Positions 23,260 to 32,262 of a DNA stretch of 64,000 nt are shown here, one piece after another. The position numbers and the translations under genes are program-made. A model generated the notes under the pieces. It was not told the DNA's origin. It made no database searches and saw only the letters and a program-made list of their open reading frames with translations. Position 1 is the first letter of the stretch; every line of letters begins with the position of its first letter. Source of the DNA: an unidentified bacterial endosymbiont (GTDB lineage: Bacteria > Pseudomonadota > Gammaproteobacteria > Enterobacterales > Enterobacteriaceae); contig NZ_OU963893.1 of assembly GCF_918797525.1 (NCBI RefSeq), positions 4,698,944 to 4,762,943 on the forward strand, written 5' to 3'.

Positions 23260-24027
23260 ATGCGACATCCTTTAGTGATGGGTAACTGGAAACTGAACGG
23301 CAGCCGCCATATGGTAAACGAGCTGGTTGCGAACCTGCGTAAAGAGTTGGCTGGCGTGACTGGCTGCGCGGTTTCTATCGCTCCGCCTGATATGTATCTC
23401 GACCTGGCTAAACGCGCTGCTGATGGCAGCCATATCGTTCTGGGCGCTCAGAACGTTGACGTTAACCTGTCTGGCGCATTCACCGGTGAAACGTCCGCTG
23501 AGATGCTGAAAGATATCGGCGCGAAATACATCATCATTGGCCACTCTGAGCGTCGCACTTACCACAAAGAATCTGACGAGTTTATCGCGAAGAAATTCGC
23601 CGTGCTGAAAGAGCAGGGTCTGACGCCCGTTCTGTGCATCGGTGAAACCGAAGCAGAAAACGAAGCGGGCAAAACGGAAGAAGTTTGCGCGCGTCAGATA
23701 GACGCTGTGCTGAAAACGCAGGGCGCGGCAGCGTTCGAAGGCGCGGTTATCGCTTACGAGCCAGTATGGGCAATCGGCACCGGCAAATCTGCAACCCCTG
23801 CGCAGGCTCAGGCGGTTCACAAATTCATCCGTGACCACATTGCTAAAGCAGACGCTAAAGTAGCTGAGCAAGTGATCATCCAGTACGGCGGTTCCGTTAA
23901 CGCAGCGAATGCAGCCGAGTTGTTCACCCAGCCAGACATTGATGGCGCGCTGGTTGGCGGTGCATCCCTGAAAGCTGACGCTTTCGCGGTGATCGTTAAA
24001 GCAGCTGAAGCCGCTAAACAGGCGTAA
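23260..24027 (+). CDS. tpiA: triosephosphate isomerase
   Basis: Interconverts dihydroxyacetone phosphate and glyceraldehyde-3-phosphate. At 255 aa it has the E. coli length. The catalytic residues are all visible: Lys in GNWKLNGS, His in IIGHSERR, and Glu in [12 protein letters not shown], with the phosphate loop [18 protein letters not shown] precedes ATG as ribosome site. Confidence 0.99.
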   Translation: MRHPLVMGNWKLNGSRHMVNELVANLRKELAGVTGCAVSIAPPDMYLDLAKRAADGSHIVLGAQNVDVNLSGAFTGETSAEMLKDIGAKYIIIGHSERRTYHKESDEFIAKKFAVLKEQGLTPVLCIGETEAENEAGKTEEVCARQIDAVLKTQGAAAFEGAVIAYEPVWAIGTGKSATPAQAQAVHKFIRDHIAKADAKVAEQVIIQYGGSVNAANAAELFTQPDIDGALVGGASLKADAFAVIVKAAEAAKQA

Positions 24028-24286
24028 TTGCCTTCTTTCCTCTCCCCTGTAGGGAGAGGGATCCCCAGAAAATCCATATCAGCCGCCTTTCCCCGCTCTG
24101 ACTTCTGCTCGTCTTCAGGCCAAACCCTACCGTTCGCTTTTCCTCATCCCGAAAATTCAGTTCAAACTGCATCCTTCTACTGCTGAATATCAGCCAGCTA
24201 TCTGCGTCAGTGACGATAACAACATGAGTCTGTAGAGAAATAGCAGCAGATAATGCATCAAAAAAAAGCGATTTCAACTGATCCAT
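24014..24286 (-). CDS. hypothetical 90-aa protein behind the Rhs remnant
   Basis: Not recognised. Its ATG overlaps the stop of the Rhs fragment (TAATG), the spacing expected of an immunity or accessory gene after an Rhs tip. The first 60 or so residues ([20 protein letters not shown]...) look protein-like. The last part reads through the palindromic repeat and into tpiA antisense, so the gene is probably truncated. It may be a remnant immunity gene, or just an open frame. Confidence 0.3.
   Translation of the reverse strand: MDQLKSLFFDALSAAISLQTHVVIVTDADSWLIFSSRRMQFELNFRDEEKRTVGFGLKTSRSQSGERRLIWIFWGSLSLQGRGKKAITPV
24036..24061. repeat. short palindromic repeat after tpiA
   Basis: CCTCTCCCCTGTAGGGAGAGG hairpin-type sequence just past the tpiA stop. 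It is related to the GC-rich repeats at 3287 and 20053 and may serve as the tpiA terminator. Confidence 0.5.
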
Positions 24287-24950
24287 TATTCTGTTTTTTC
24301 GACGGGAAAATCTGTCTCATCCGGGCGGACCTCGCTTAACGGATGGCCTGTCGGGTCATACGTAAACCGGTACTCACCGCCGTTGCCGTTCTCCAGTCGC
24401 AGCAGGTTGCCTCTGGGGTCGTAGTGCCAGCGGCGGGTACGCCCGGCCGGGTCGGTTTCGGCCGTCAGGCAGGATAACATCGCATAATTCACCGTCACGA
24501 CAGACAAAACAGAACTGCCGGTCGTCAAAATCCGTAAAGCGGGCAACGTTGTCATCATCGTCAAGCAGCCAGTGCGCCTGTGCGCCGTCGTCACGAACGG
24601 CACGCCGGGTCCCGCTGACAAAATGGTAATGAAAATCAAGCTGTTCGCCTGCGCTGTTGCGGTATGCCACCACGCGCGGCAGGCCATTGCTGTCTTCATG
24701 GCTGCGCAGTAAATCCGTGCCGTCGTCGTAGGCGTAGCTCACCAGGCAGACGTCATCCTCCAGCCAGGCGGGGGAATGTTCATGTAACGGCTGATAACAC
24801 CAGCGTCCGCCGCTGATGTCATACTCTGACCAGTTGTCGTCCGGATGATGTTCCAGCCACGCCCCAGCACGCTGTCGCCGGGATTGCCGCTGCGCCAGTA
24901 GCGCTGCCAGAGTACCGGCAAAAAACAGTAACACTATTCATAGTGAGTCA
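24286..24950 (-). pseudogene. Rhs-family protein fragment
   Basis: Broken piece of an Rhs/YD-repeat polymorphic toxin. Pieces in different minus frames join into a recognisable Rhs sequence: WQRYWRSGNPGDSVLGRGW, then EYDISGGRWCYQPLHEHSPA and VSYAYDDGTDLLRSHEDSNG, then DPAGRTRRWHYDPRGNLLRL and YDPTGHPLSEVRPDET. At least two frameshifts are needed, and the long N-terminal shell and a C-terminal toxin are absent. It is inserted between tpiA and cdh, which are close neighbours in E. coli. Confidence 0.8.
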
Positions 24951-25691
24951 TCACAGAATATCGCATTGATGATCCTGCAATTCCTCCGCCGAGGCGCGGT
25001 TAAGCATGAGCCAATTACGCTCGGTCGCCAGTAACACAAACGAACCGTCTGACTGCTGCGCCATCGCCAGTGCAAAGCGCCCCATGTGGTCACGCGCTTC
25101 GGGCAACTCTTCCGCCAGCATCATAAACGGGCTGCGCTGCACCAGCTCGTTTTCGGTTACCCGGCGGGCAAGATATTCATGCCCTTCCAGTCCGCCTGGA
25201 AACGGCAGCCACTGGGTGCTGATTTGACCTTGAGCGGCATTAAGCTTCTCGCGTACGTCCGTACGCAGGCAGGAGATATGAATATGGAAATGGTTCTGTG
25301 TCCGGCCTGTTGGCGAGTTGATCGTCAGCGAAATGGCGCTGTCAGGCACCTCTGCACCTCGCCTCATACTCATAAAGCTACGCGATTGCCACGCCAGCCA
25401 GAAAAAATTCGGCGTGTGAGGCTCGGTCAGGAGCGGACTTTCCGCGCCGTTGATGCGGTAAGTTGGCATCAGCAGATACTGCAACGGCCCGTTGCGATCT
25501 TTAAACACCACGTAGCCCGCATCAGTTTTTACCTGAGCACAGGGCGCCGGGTTACGGTTCTGAATTTGATTAGGTACACACTGCTCAAGAACGATACGGC
25601 GTAACGCGTCTGGATTGCCCGCTTTCATCCAATACCAGCCGCCAGCGGCCAGGGCGATGACAATCAGAATGAGTAAGATGATTTTTTTCAC
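24951..25691 (-). CDS. cdh: CDP-diacylglycerol diphosphatase
   Basis: Membrane-anchored hydrolase of CDP-diacylglycerol to phosphatidate and CMP. An N-terminal membrane helix ([20 protein letters not shown]) is followed by the conserved catalytic-type motif [10 protein letters not shown] and [20 protein letters not shown]. The start I prefer is GTG 25691 (246 aa, against 251 in E. coli), preceded by AGAGAA. An ATG 18 codons upstream would place non-conserved residues before the membrane helix. It is downstream of sbp behind a terminator. Confidence 0.9.
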   Translation of the reverse strand: MKKIILLILIVIALAAGGWYWMKAGNPDALRRIVLEQCVPNQIQNRNPAPCAQVKTDAGYVVFKDRNGPLQYLLMPTYRINGAESPLLTEPHTPNFFWLAWQSRSFMSMRRGAEVPDSAISLTINSPTGRTQNHFHIHISCLRTDVREKLNAAQGQISTQWLPFPGGLEGHEYLARRVTENELVQRSPFMMLAEELPEARDHMGRFALAMAQQSDGSFVLLATERNWLMLNRASAEELQDHQCDIL

Positions 25692-25747
25692 AACGCGTTC
25701 TCTGTTTTCGATAGAGGCGAAAGCGTAACGCAAAATGATGACCAAAT

Positions 25748-25786
25748 AAAAACCCGGTGGATTTCTCGCACCGGGTCGCCGTGTCG
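25748..25786 (-). terminator. sbp terminator
   Basis: Stem ACCCGGTG/CACCGGGT with a T-run on the minus strand, between sbp and cdh. Confidence 0.8.
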
Positions 25787-25801
25787 TTCTTTATAAAGCG
25801 C

Positions 25802-26791
25802 TTAGCGCTTACTGATCTGGTCGAAGGTACCACCGTTAGAGAAGTGCTCTTTCTGCGCTTTCGTCCAGCCGCCGAACTCATCATCAATGGTGAAGAGTTT
25901 CAGTTTCGGGAATTCGTCTTCATACTTCTTCGCGACAGCCGGGTCACGAGGACGATAGAAATTTTTCGCCGCAATTTCCTGGCCTTCTGGCGAGTAGAGA
26001 TACTTCAGGTACGCTTGCGCAATCGCTTTGGTGTCTTTCTTCTCGACCACTTTATCGACCACAGAAACGGTCGGTTCCGCGAGAATAGATTCGCTCGGAG
26101 TCACTATCTCGAACTTATCTTTACCCAGCTCGTTCGTCGCCAGCAGCGCTTCGTTTTCCCACGCGATCAGCACATCGCCAATACCGCGCTCAACAAAGGT
26201 ATTGGTTGCGCCACGCGCCCCGGAATCCAGAACTTCAACGTTCTTATACAATGATTTCACGAACACCTGAGCTTTGGCCTGATCACCGTCATTGTGGTGC
26301 AGGGCGTAGCCCCAGGCCGCGAGATAGTTCCAGCGAGCGCCGCCAGAGCTTTTAGGATTCGGGGTGATGACGGACACGCCTGGCTTTATCAGGTCGTTCC
26401 AGTCATGAATTTGTTTCGGGTTGCCTTTACGCACCAGGAAAACGATGGTTGAGGTGTATGGCGCGGAGTTATCCGGCAGGCGCTTAATCCAGTTTTTATC
26501 AATACGGCCACGCTCGGCAATGGCGTCCACGTCATACGCCAGCGCCAGGGTGACGACGTCGGCTTCGATGCCGTTGATCACCGAGGTCGCCTGCTTCCCG
26601 GAACCGCCGTGAGACTGACGAACAACCACATTGTCACCCGTTTCCTGCTTCCAGTGCGCCGCAAAAGCTTTGTTGTACTGATCGTAAAGTTCACGCGTCG
26701 GGTCGTATGACACGTTCAGTAACTGGATATCCTTAGCCAGAACGCTGGTTGATGCCAGCAATAATGTTAAACCCACGCCCCACTTATTCAT
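25802..26791 (-). CDS. sbp: periplasmic sulfate-binding protein
   Basis: Captures sulfate (and thiosulfate) for the CysAWT ABC transporter. Signal peptide [19 protein letters not shown] is followed by [21 protein letters not shown], the usual mature start. Sulfate-contact regions [14 protein letters not shown] and [20 protein letters not shown] are conserved. At 329 aa it equals the E. coli protein. CysB control is expected from the family; no site was assigned. Confidence 0.98.
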   Translation of the reverse strand: MNKWGVGLTLLLASTSVLAKDIQLLNVSYDPTRELYDQYNKAFAAHWKQETGDNVVVRQSHGGSGKQATSVINGIEADVVTLALAYDVDAIAERGRIDKNWIKRLPDNSAPYTSTIVFLVRKGNPKQIHDWNDLIKPGVSVITPNPKSSGGARWNYLAAWGYALHHNDGDQAKAQVFVKSLYKNVEVLDSGARGATNTFVERGIGDVLIAWENEALLATNELGKDKFEIVTPSESILAEPTVSVVDKVVEKKDTKAIAQAYLKYLYSPEGQEIAAKNFYRPRDPAVAKKYEDEFPKLKLFTIDDEFGGWTKAQKEHFSNGGTFDQISKR

Positions 26792-26893
26792 CGCCCAGCT
26801 CTCTTATGTAGTGTTTTGATGAATGCAGCGTGCCAGAAAGGATTACAATGATTAAAGAATAAAAAAAGATTGGCTATAACGTAGGGGAATAAC

Positions 26894-26920
26894 AGCCCTC
26901 TTCAAAAAGAAGAGGGCCTG
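26894..26920 (-). terminator. pfkA terminator
   Basis: Near-perfect stem GCCCTCTTC/GAAGAGGGC with an A/T-rich loop, just downstream of pfkA. Confidence 0.75.
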
Positions 26921-26924
26921 GGGA

Positions 26925-27887
26925 TCAATACAGTTTTTTAGCGCAGTCTAACCAGTCACCTTTGAACGGACGCTTCATATTTTCGATAGCGTCGATAATG
27001 TCATGGTGGACCAGTTTTTCGTTCTGAATACCGACGCAACGACCGCCAAAGCCCTGCAGCAGCAGATCGATAGCGTAGGCACCCATCCGGGAAGCCAGTA
27101 TGCGGTCGTATGGGCCCGGGGAGCCGCCACGCTGGATGTGACCCAACACGGTCGCACGGGTTTCACGTTTGGTTTCGGTTTCGATGTACTTCGCCAGCTC
27201 GTCAATGTCACAGATATGCTCGGTGATCGCGACAATGGCGTGTTTCTTCCCTTTCGCAATGCCGGCTTTGATTTCGTTCACCAGATCTTCGCGGCTGAAC
27301 TCGACTTCCGGCACCACCACAAACTCACAACCACCGGCGATTGCCGCGGCCAGCGTCAGGTCGCCGCAGTAACGGCCCATCACTTCGACGATGGAGATAC
27401 GCTGGTGAGAAGAAGAGGTGTCGCGCAGACGGTCAATCGCTTCAACAACGGTACCCAGCGCAGTGAAATAACCGATGGTATAGTCAGTGCCTTTGATGTC
27501 GTTATCAATAGTGCCTGGCAGACCAATACAGGGGAAGCCCATTTCAGTCAGACGTTTTGCACCCATGTAAGAGCCGTCGCCACCAATAACTACCAGAGCG
27601 TCCAGGCCACGTTTTTTCATGTTTTCGATAGCCACTTCACGCACGTGTTCATCACGGAATTCCGGGAAGCGCGCCGAGCCAAGGAAGGTACCGCCACGGT
27701 TGATCATGTCAGAGACGCTGTAACGGTCTAGCTGCACCATGCGATCTTCATACAGGCCGAGATAACCGTCATAGACGCCAAACACTTCCAGGCCTTCCGT
27801 CAGCGCTGCACGGACAACCCCACGAATTGCCGCATTCATGCCCGGCGCATCACCGCCGCTTGTCAACACACCGATTTTCTTAATCAT
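26925..27887 (-). CDS. pfkA: 6-phosphofructokinase I
   Basis: ATP-dependent phosphorylation of fructose-6-phosphate, the main control point of glycolysis. ATG 27887 gives 320 aa, as in E. coli; an upstream ATG would add 29 non-family residues. The ATP site [13 protein letters not shown], the catalytic Asp in [11 protein letters not shown] (about residue 127) and the substrate loop [10 protein letters not shown] are present. Confidence 0.98.
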   Translation of the reverse strand: MIKKIGVLTSGGDAPGMNAAIRGVVRAALTEGLEVFGVYDGYLGLYEDRMVQLDRYSVSDMINRGGTFLGSARFPEFRDEHVREVAIENMKKRGLDALVVIGGDGSYMGAKRLTEMGFPCIGLPGTIDNDIKGTDYTIGYFTALGTVVEAIDRLRDTSSSHQRISIVEVMGRYCGDLTLAAAIAGGCEFVVVPEVEFSREDLVNEIKAGIAKGKKHAIVAITEHICDIDELAKYIETETKRETRATVLGHIQRGGSPGPYDRILASRMGAYAIDLLLQGFGGRCVGIQNEKLVHHDIIDAIENMKRPFKGDWLDCAKKLY

Positions 27888-28061
27888 GACTACCTCTGAA
27901 CTTAGGAATGCAAAATTGAAATCTGTTGCCGGAAGAAACTTTTCGACCAACGAATACTGCAAATAGTATATCAATCACTTCCAGCTGAATTGATTCAGGT
28001 CAGGCCATATGGTGGTAATTTATCCACAAAATGCTGGTCTGGCTCACTTTTTTACAACGTA

Positions 28062-28955
28062 TTACGAAAGCTCAACATATCCCGGTACAACCGAGCAGGG
28101 ATCCTGGTGGATGATGACATCGGACCCAGGAAAACGCTGCAAAATCGCCTGCTCCACCTGGTCAGCTATAACGTGAGCCTGAACCAGTGGCAAATTGTCT
28201 TCCATCTCAATGTGAACCTGAATGAAGCGAGTCGGCCCTGACTGCCGCGTACGAAGATCGTGAGCGCCACTGACGCCGGGCCAGTTGGACACAATAGCAA
28301 AAATTTCATTACGTTCTGCATCGGGGAGCGCACGGTCGAGAAGCGATTGCACAGCCTCGTATCCCATTCGCAAGGCGCTGTACAAAATATAGACCCCAAT
28401 GCCTAACGCAAATAACGCATCAGCCCGATGCCAGCCATACCAGGCCAAACCGAGCGCAATAAGAATAGCGCCATTCATCATAACATCAGACTGATAATGA
28501 AGCATATCCGCCCGTACAGCCTGGCTTTGCGTTTTGCGTACCACCCATCGCTGGAACGTTACCAGAACAAGTGTGCTTATAAGCGCAATGAGTGTAACGA
28601 CCACGCCGACGCCTGGATCTTTCATCGGTGTCGGAGACGCCAAATGCTGGATGCCGGTCAAAAACAGGAACAGCGCAGAGCCGGAAATGAACATACTTTG
28701 CGCCAGCGCGGCCAGTGATTCCGCTTTGCCATGCCCAAACGTATGCTCGTCATCCGCCGGTTGCAGTGAATAGCGTACCACCAGCAGGTTGGTCAGCGAG
28801 GCCGCAATATCCACCAGCGAGTCTACCAGCGCCGCCAGAATACTGACCGAACCGGTATACCACCACGCAAAGATTTTGATGATCAACAAACACGACGCCA
28901 TGACTGTCGCAGCAATTGCTGCCCGGCTCACCAGCCGTCCATAGGATTGATTCAT
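28062..28955 (-). CDS. fieF: iron/zinc efflux pump FieF (YiiP)
   Basis: Cation diffusion facilitator of the inner membrane that exports Zn2+, Fe2+ and Cd2+ against proton influx. ATG 28955 with CAGGAGT upstream gives 297 aa. The metal site of the membrane domain is seen as LVDSLVD (about residue 45-51) and HYQSDVMMN (about 153-161). The cytoplasmic zinc-binding domain ends with [12 protein letters not shown]. cpxP would normally be next; the phage att site lies in this neighbourhood instead. Confidence 0.97.
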   Translation of the reverse strand: MNQSYGRLVSRAAIAATVMASCLLIIKIFAWWYTGSVSILAALVDSLVDIAASLTNLLVVRYSLQPADDEHTFGHGKAESLAALAQSMFISGSALFLFLTGIQHLASPTPMKDPGVGVVVTLIALISTLVLVTFQRWVVRKTQSQAVRADMLHYQSDVMMNGAILIALGLAWYGWHRADALFALGIGVYILYSALRMGYEAVQSLLDRALPDAERNEIFAIVSNWPGVSGAHDLRTRQSGPTRFIQVHIEMEDNLPLVQAHVIADQVEQAILQRFPGSDVIIHQDPCSVVPGYVELS

Positions 28956-29259
28956 AAGCACTCCTGACATGCCATGGCGCTAGTATAACGTATCATCGCC
29001 CCCTGTGATGATACACATAATCAATACAAAACATTGAAATATTCACCATGCAGATATTAATAGGGTGACATAAGAATATCTCCGGTGAATAACAAAGTAA
29101 CAACAAATAAACCATAAGAATATAAGAAAATCCCAATGCACTAAAAAATAGATTCGAGCTTAAAAATGCACACTAAAGAGATTGAAGAGCATGGCGTATT
29201 TTTATACTTTTTTATGTGAAGAATATTTATTTATTATTTACAATTTAAAGGAAACATTC
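28956..29259. promoter_or_regulatory. AT-rich region between fieF and the secreted-protein gene
   Basis: About 300 bp. A perfect 8-bp inverted repeat GTATCATC/GATGATAC at 28989-29013 lies about 35 bp upstream of the fieF start and could be an operator. The rest is AT-rich and likely holds the promoter of the rightward gene. Confidence 0.4.
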
Positions 29260-29730
29260 ATGAAAGTAACATCAACGCTGGTATTATCACTGGCACTGCT
29301 CACTCCGGCCATTTCCGCTGTCGCTGCGCACCCCATTGCGCCGATGAACTGCCCGGCGCCAGAGAGTATTACCTGGGAAGGTAACCATTTCACCGCCCCG
29401 GTAACGCAGGAAGGCTGGCAGGGTAGCTGGAACTCGTCAATTCACGCCCAATCAACGGTCAAGAAATTTACCAATGCCCTTTATTTTGCCAAAAAAGGCT
29501 TAAGTGAAGGCGTATTGGTCAATTGTACGTATGCCCTGTCTAATGGAAAAGAAATCGATCTGACTTATAGCCTGCAGGGTGAAGAAAAGAAACTGTCTAA
29601 TCTGATCGTCTCTATCGATGATGCTGCTGTCTGGATCCCTGAATCCAACTCCAGACTTGAGCGTTTTTATGACTGCGATAAATCTGCACAAGAGTGTAAA
29701 TTCAACGCAATCAACGTAGTCTATCAATAA
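29260..29730 (+). CDS. secreted protein of unknown function
   Basis: 156 aa from ATG 29260, chosen because AAAGGA lies just upstream and because it begins a clear signal peptide (MKVTSTLVLSLALLTPAISA). The mature part, starting at about AAHPIAPMNCPAP, holds APVTQEGWQGSWNSS and four cysteines (NCPAP, NCTYA, DCDK, ECKF), so two disulfides are likely in the periplasm or outside. It resembles DUF3757-type small secreted proteins, but I am not sure of this. Codon use and AT-rich flanks hint at acquisition. It lies right beside the phage att site. Confidence 0.75.
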   Translation: MKVTSTLVLSLALLTPAISAVAAHPIAPMNCPAPESITWEGNHFTAPVTQEGWQGSWNSSIHAQSTVKKFTNALYFAKKGLSEGVLVNCTYALSNGKEIDLTYSLQGEEKKLSNLIVSIDDAAVWIPESNSRLERFYDCDKSAQECKFNAINVVYQ

Positions 29731-29801
29731 TTATGCGTAAAAAGCGGGAAAGGTGAGTTCTAATTAAATGGTCATCTTTTGAAGCAATAAAAATCAGGAT
29801 A

Positions 29802-29831
29802 CCCCCCACACATTATGTGGGGGAAGACAGG
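29802..29831. other. att-like repeat, host side
   Basis: CCCCCCACACATTATGTGGG followed by GGAAGACAGG. It is shared, apart from two or three bases, with 35748-35773. The palindromic CCCCCACA/TGTGGGGG half looks like a terminator stem, as is common for phage att cores placed in gene ends. Confidence 0.7.
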
Positions 29832-30083
29832 AACGATTCAGAAAAGTTTAAAAGGTCGCGGCAAGACGCACGCGGTAACGGTGCTTTTAAAAACCTGTTT
29901 GTCTACGCGGCGGGCGGGAAAAGAGACGGCCGGCAAATTATGCCATTCAGCCAGGTGGCGGCGAAGGTGTTTTCCATCAGCGAACTGGCCCCGATACAAG
30001 AAAGCCTGAAAGAGTTAAAGGACTGGCTGGGGATCGACGTGGTGCGCTTCAACCCTTACACACTGTTGCAGGCAGCGATCTGA
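29832..30083 (+). pseudogene. Q: portal protein gpQ fragment
   Basis: Only the end of the capsid portal gene remains, starting right at the att core. It reads AFKNLFVYAAGGKRDGRQ, then IMPFSQVAAK, then VFSISELAPIQESLKELKDW and VRFNPYTLLQAAI. Compared with the intact gpQ in unit 2, about 50 residues are missing in frame between the AAK and VF segments. The remaining sequence differs clearly, so it comes from another P2-like phage. It has no usable start codon of its own. Confidence 0.8.
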
Positions 30084-30279
30084 CGCCAGCCCGGACACAC
30101 CCACCACCACCGTGTAACGGCCAGCACGGCCGCAACCGACTACACCGCACGTAAGCCCCTCAGCAGCCCGCTGGCAGGGGCTTTTCCTCAACACGACGAA
30201 CCGAAAACGACGCAACAGCGAGGCGCAGCGGCGCGAAAATCGGCGCAGATAATACCTACCCTATCCCTCAGCGCGCGCT

Positions 30280-30300
30280 CATTCCCCCGCCTCGCCCGCA
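30280..30300. other. cos-like packaging site of unit 1
   Basis: Minus strand reads GGCGAGGCGGGGG, the same as the first 12-13 bases of the P2 cohesive end (GGCGAGGCGGGGAAAGCAC). It lies about 200 bp after the Q stop, the position cos has in P2. Confidence 0.7.
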
Positions 30301-30314
30301 CGCAGAAACCCCGC

Positions 30315-30410
30315 TTTTTTGTGCAACCGGAAGGCCCGCCCCGTCTGGTCTGGCCTGCCCTGATAATACGAATGCCGAAATATTTGTGCATTAATGTGCA
30401 ATTTTTTGCA
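30315..30410. repeat. GTGCA iterons beside cos (unit 1)
   Basis: A solitary TTTTTTGTGCA at 30315-30325, then GTGCA at 30386 and 30396 and a TGCA at 30407, spaced 10-11 bp. The same layout occurs beside cos of unit 2 (57064-57160). Confidence 0.55.
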
Positions 30411-30422
30411 GTGTTTTTGACG

Positions 30423-30455
30423 CAAAAAAAAATCCCGCCGAAGCGGGTTTCATTG
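30423..30455 (-). terminator. terminator of the HTH-ImmA operon
   Basis: Stem CCCGC-TTCG-GCGGG followed on the minus strand by a nine-T run. Confidence 0.85.
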
Positions 30456-30464
30456 GTTATCGAA

Positions 30465-31577
30465 TTATGCAGATTTCATTCGATAAGCAGATAAAGAAAC
30501 AACATTTTCGGTAGCGATTTCTGGGGCAAAAACTAACGAATTATCGTTCGCTAACTCCGCTAACATAGCTGGAGTAATACACAAACGCTTGGCTAATGAC
30601 TCAACATCAACTGACAGATCCGTTAAGAGAAACTTCATTGCCTTATGAAATAGCTCTGGCTTTTCATTAGGAATCAAATAATCTTCTTTTTCATCAATGG
30701 CTTCCCCCTTACGCTTTAAACCGAAGAATGCCGTTTTATATTGGGCATCGGTTAAAAGAGAAAGCTGATGTGCTCTATAAATTGTTGCTGCCTTACTAAC
30801 TTTCCACGTCAGTTTAAACTGACTTAGCCCCTGCCAGTCGATACGACCGCCAATTGGGCGTGGAAAATATTTTGCCATCGCCGATCGGGGTAGAAGCAAT
30901 GCTGATGCAAAACGGTTAGCTTGAGATTCAGTTACCCGATCCCCCGTTGAAATACCTTCGTGCAAAATCAAATGTGCAACTTCGTGAGCAATATCAAAAC
31001 GCTGACGGCAAGGCGATTTTTTAGCCGTATTTCTTACAATGAATGGCCGACTTAAAGGAACAGAAAGCGCATCCACATCATCAGAGACAGAATCGAAAGA
31101 AGTAACAAATGCTCCCAGCTTTTCAGCAAGACGAGTCATGTTGTCGATCGGCCCAAAACCTAATCCCCAGTCAGCCCGGCATTTCTCTGCGGCTCTTTCT
31201 ATGTCCTCTTGAGTATTTACTCTCAGTTCAGGAAATCTTACTGGCGGTAAATTCAAGTACTCATCAAAAACTTCAATGAGACGGCGATACAATTCAGCTT
31301 TAGCGAGCGTCGCCCACTTAGTAGCCATACGTGTTGAACTACGCTTGCGGAAATGAACGATCTCTTCATTCACTGGAGATTGCTCTTGTACTGCGAAAAA
31401 TTCAGGCGTGACCAGCAATACGGCAGCTAATTTATTCGCAAGCTCAGGAGTAGGCACAGCCGAGCCGGATTCCAGCCGCTGAATGTACTGGCGTGTCTTA
31501 TCGACCCGCTCAGCTACTTGCTCCAATGATAACTCGTGATACAGACGAGCCAATCGCAAATTAGTACCGTTAAACAC
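30465..31577 (-). CDS. XRE-HTH / ImmA-IrrE metallopeptidase fusion
   Basis: 370 aa. Residues 1-60 form an XRE helix-turn-helix (NLRLARLYHELSLEQVAERVDKTRQYIQ in two parts). The middle (about 170-260) is an ImmA/IrrE-type zinc peptidase with the HEXXH motif in FDIAHEVAHLILHEG and a following ESQANRFASALLLP helix. The C-terminal 90 residues are not recognised. Such fusions regulate by binding DNA and cutting a partner repressor. Start is GTG 31577, 13 bp after the upstream gene, with AGGTG as ribosome site. It lies in the cos-A interval where P2 phages carry cargo, often defence genes, so a role in phage defence or toxin control is my inference. Confidence 0.88.
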   Translation of the reverse strand: MFNGTNLRLARLYHELSLEQVAERVDKTRQYIQRLESGSAVPTPELANKLAAVLLVTPEFFAVQEQSPVNEEIVHFRKRSSTRMATKWATLAKAELYRRLIEVFDEYLNLPPVRFPELRVNTQEDIERAAEKCRADWGLGFGPIDNMTRLAEKLGAFVTSFDSVSDDVDALSVPLSRPFIVRNTAKKSPCRQRFDIAHEVAHLILHEGISTGDRVTESQANRFASALLLPRSAMAKYFPRPIGGRIDWQGLSQFKLTWKVSKAATIYRAHQLSLLTDAQYKTAFFGLKRKGEAIDEKEDYLIPNEKPELFHKAMKFLLTDLSVDVESLAKRLCITPAMLAELANDNSLVFAPEIATENVVSLSAYRMKSA

Positions 31578-31590
31578 TTTTCACCTACTA

Positions 31591-32184
31591 TTATCCGTTA
31601 TCGCTTTTCTTTTCCTTTTCAGGAACAGAAGCGCTGATATCATCCAGTTCAATCTTAACAGGTGCTGGCGGGGTATCGTCTGTAGAATGCAGCACAGTTA
31701 CCCGTTCTTCGCCATACGTCCATAAAGAGAGCATTTCTTCCAGCGCATTATAACCCGCAAAATGCACTCGCCCACCTTCACCTTCGAACTCTGGTTTCTC
31801 TACAACGAAGCGCCAAATCGTAGGGATTGTATCTTCTGATGCGAATAGCTGATCAACACTATTCTTTCGGAAGAAGTTAGCCTTTTTCGGATTAGTCGGA
31901 TCATCGCTAAAAGAACGAATTGGGATACCGCCAATAGTGATTGTGTAATCGTTATTCGGATTAGAAAGCCCCAACCAGTCGAATTTTTTTAACATGCACA
32001 GTTTGATGATTCGATTCTTTTGACGTCCAAAAGTGCATGTTGCGCGGGTATAATTATCATCAAGCGAAGAAGACAAAAGCTCATAAGTGTCTTCCTGCAC
32101 TTTAAGGAGTGCCTCCGCAATGATAGATAAGCGTTCTTCGGTTAACTGCGGATGAAACGTCCAAGGTAATGGGTAATTTTGCAT
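31591..32184 (-). CDS. unknown 197-aa cargo protein
   Basis: Not recognised. First gene of a two-gene operon with the HTH-ImmA protein. The chain begins MQNYPLPWTFHPQLTEERLS and has mixed alpha/beta character with no signal peptide or membrane helix, so it should be cytoplasmic. The last 35 residues are Pro/Asp/Glu/Lys-rich (ELDDISASVPEKEKKSDNG) and probably disordered, perhaps the part cut by the partner peptidase. Base composition is AT-richer than the flanking phage genes. A promoter with an internal palindrome lies upstream. Confidence 0.75.
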   Translation of the reverse strand: MQNYPLPWTFHPQLTEERLSIIAEALLKVQEDTYELLSSSLDDNYTRATCTFGRQKNRIIKLCMLKKFDWLGLSNPNNDYTITIGGIPIRSFSDDPTNPKKANFFRKNSVDQLFASEDTIPTIWRFVVEKPEFEGEGGRVHFAGYNALEEMLSLWTYGEERVTVLHSTDDTPPAPVKIELDDISASVPEKEKKSDNG

Positions 32185-32218
32185 CGGGTCACTTTCCTTT
32201 CAGTGCAAAAATCAAACT

Positions 32219-32262
32219 TTGTCAACCGGGATAATGGTGCAGAATTTTGATTCTGTCAACTA
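32219..32262 (-). promoter_or_regulatory. promoter and operator of the cargo operon
   Basis: On the minus strand TTGACA (32254-32259) and CATTAT (32231-32236) are 17 bp apart, a strong sigma-70 promoter. The perfect palindrome CAGAAT-TTTG-ATTCTG (32240-32255) fills the spacer and is a likely operator for the HTH protein. A second TTGACA sits at 32219-32224. The -35 touches the stop codon of the A remnant. Confidence 0.65.

Noticed and set aside
29802..29831. tRNA gene 3' end as attachment site
   Set aside because: No tRNA fold or CCA-type end. The palindrome looks like a terminator stem.
30084..30464. Retron or small RNA cassette in the Q-cargo gap of unit 1
   Set aside because: No reverse transcriptase is nearby. 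The stretch is explained by cos, GTGCA repeats and a terminator.
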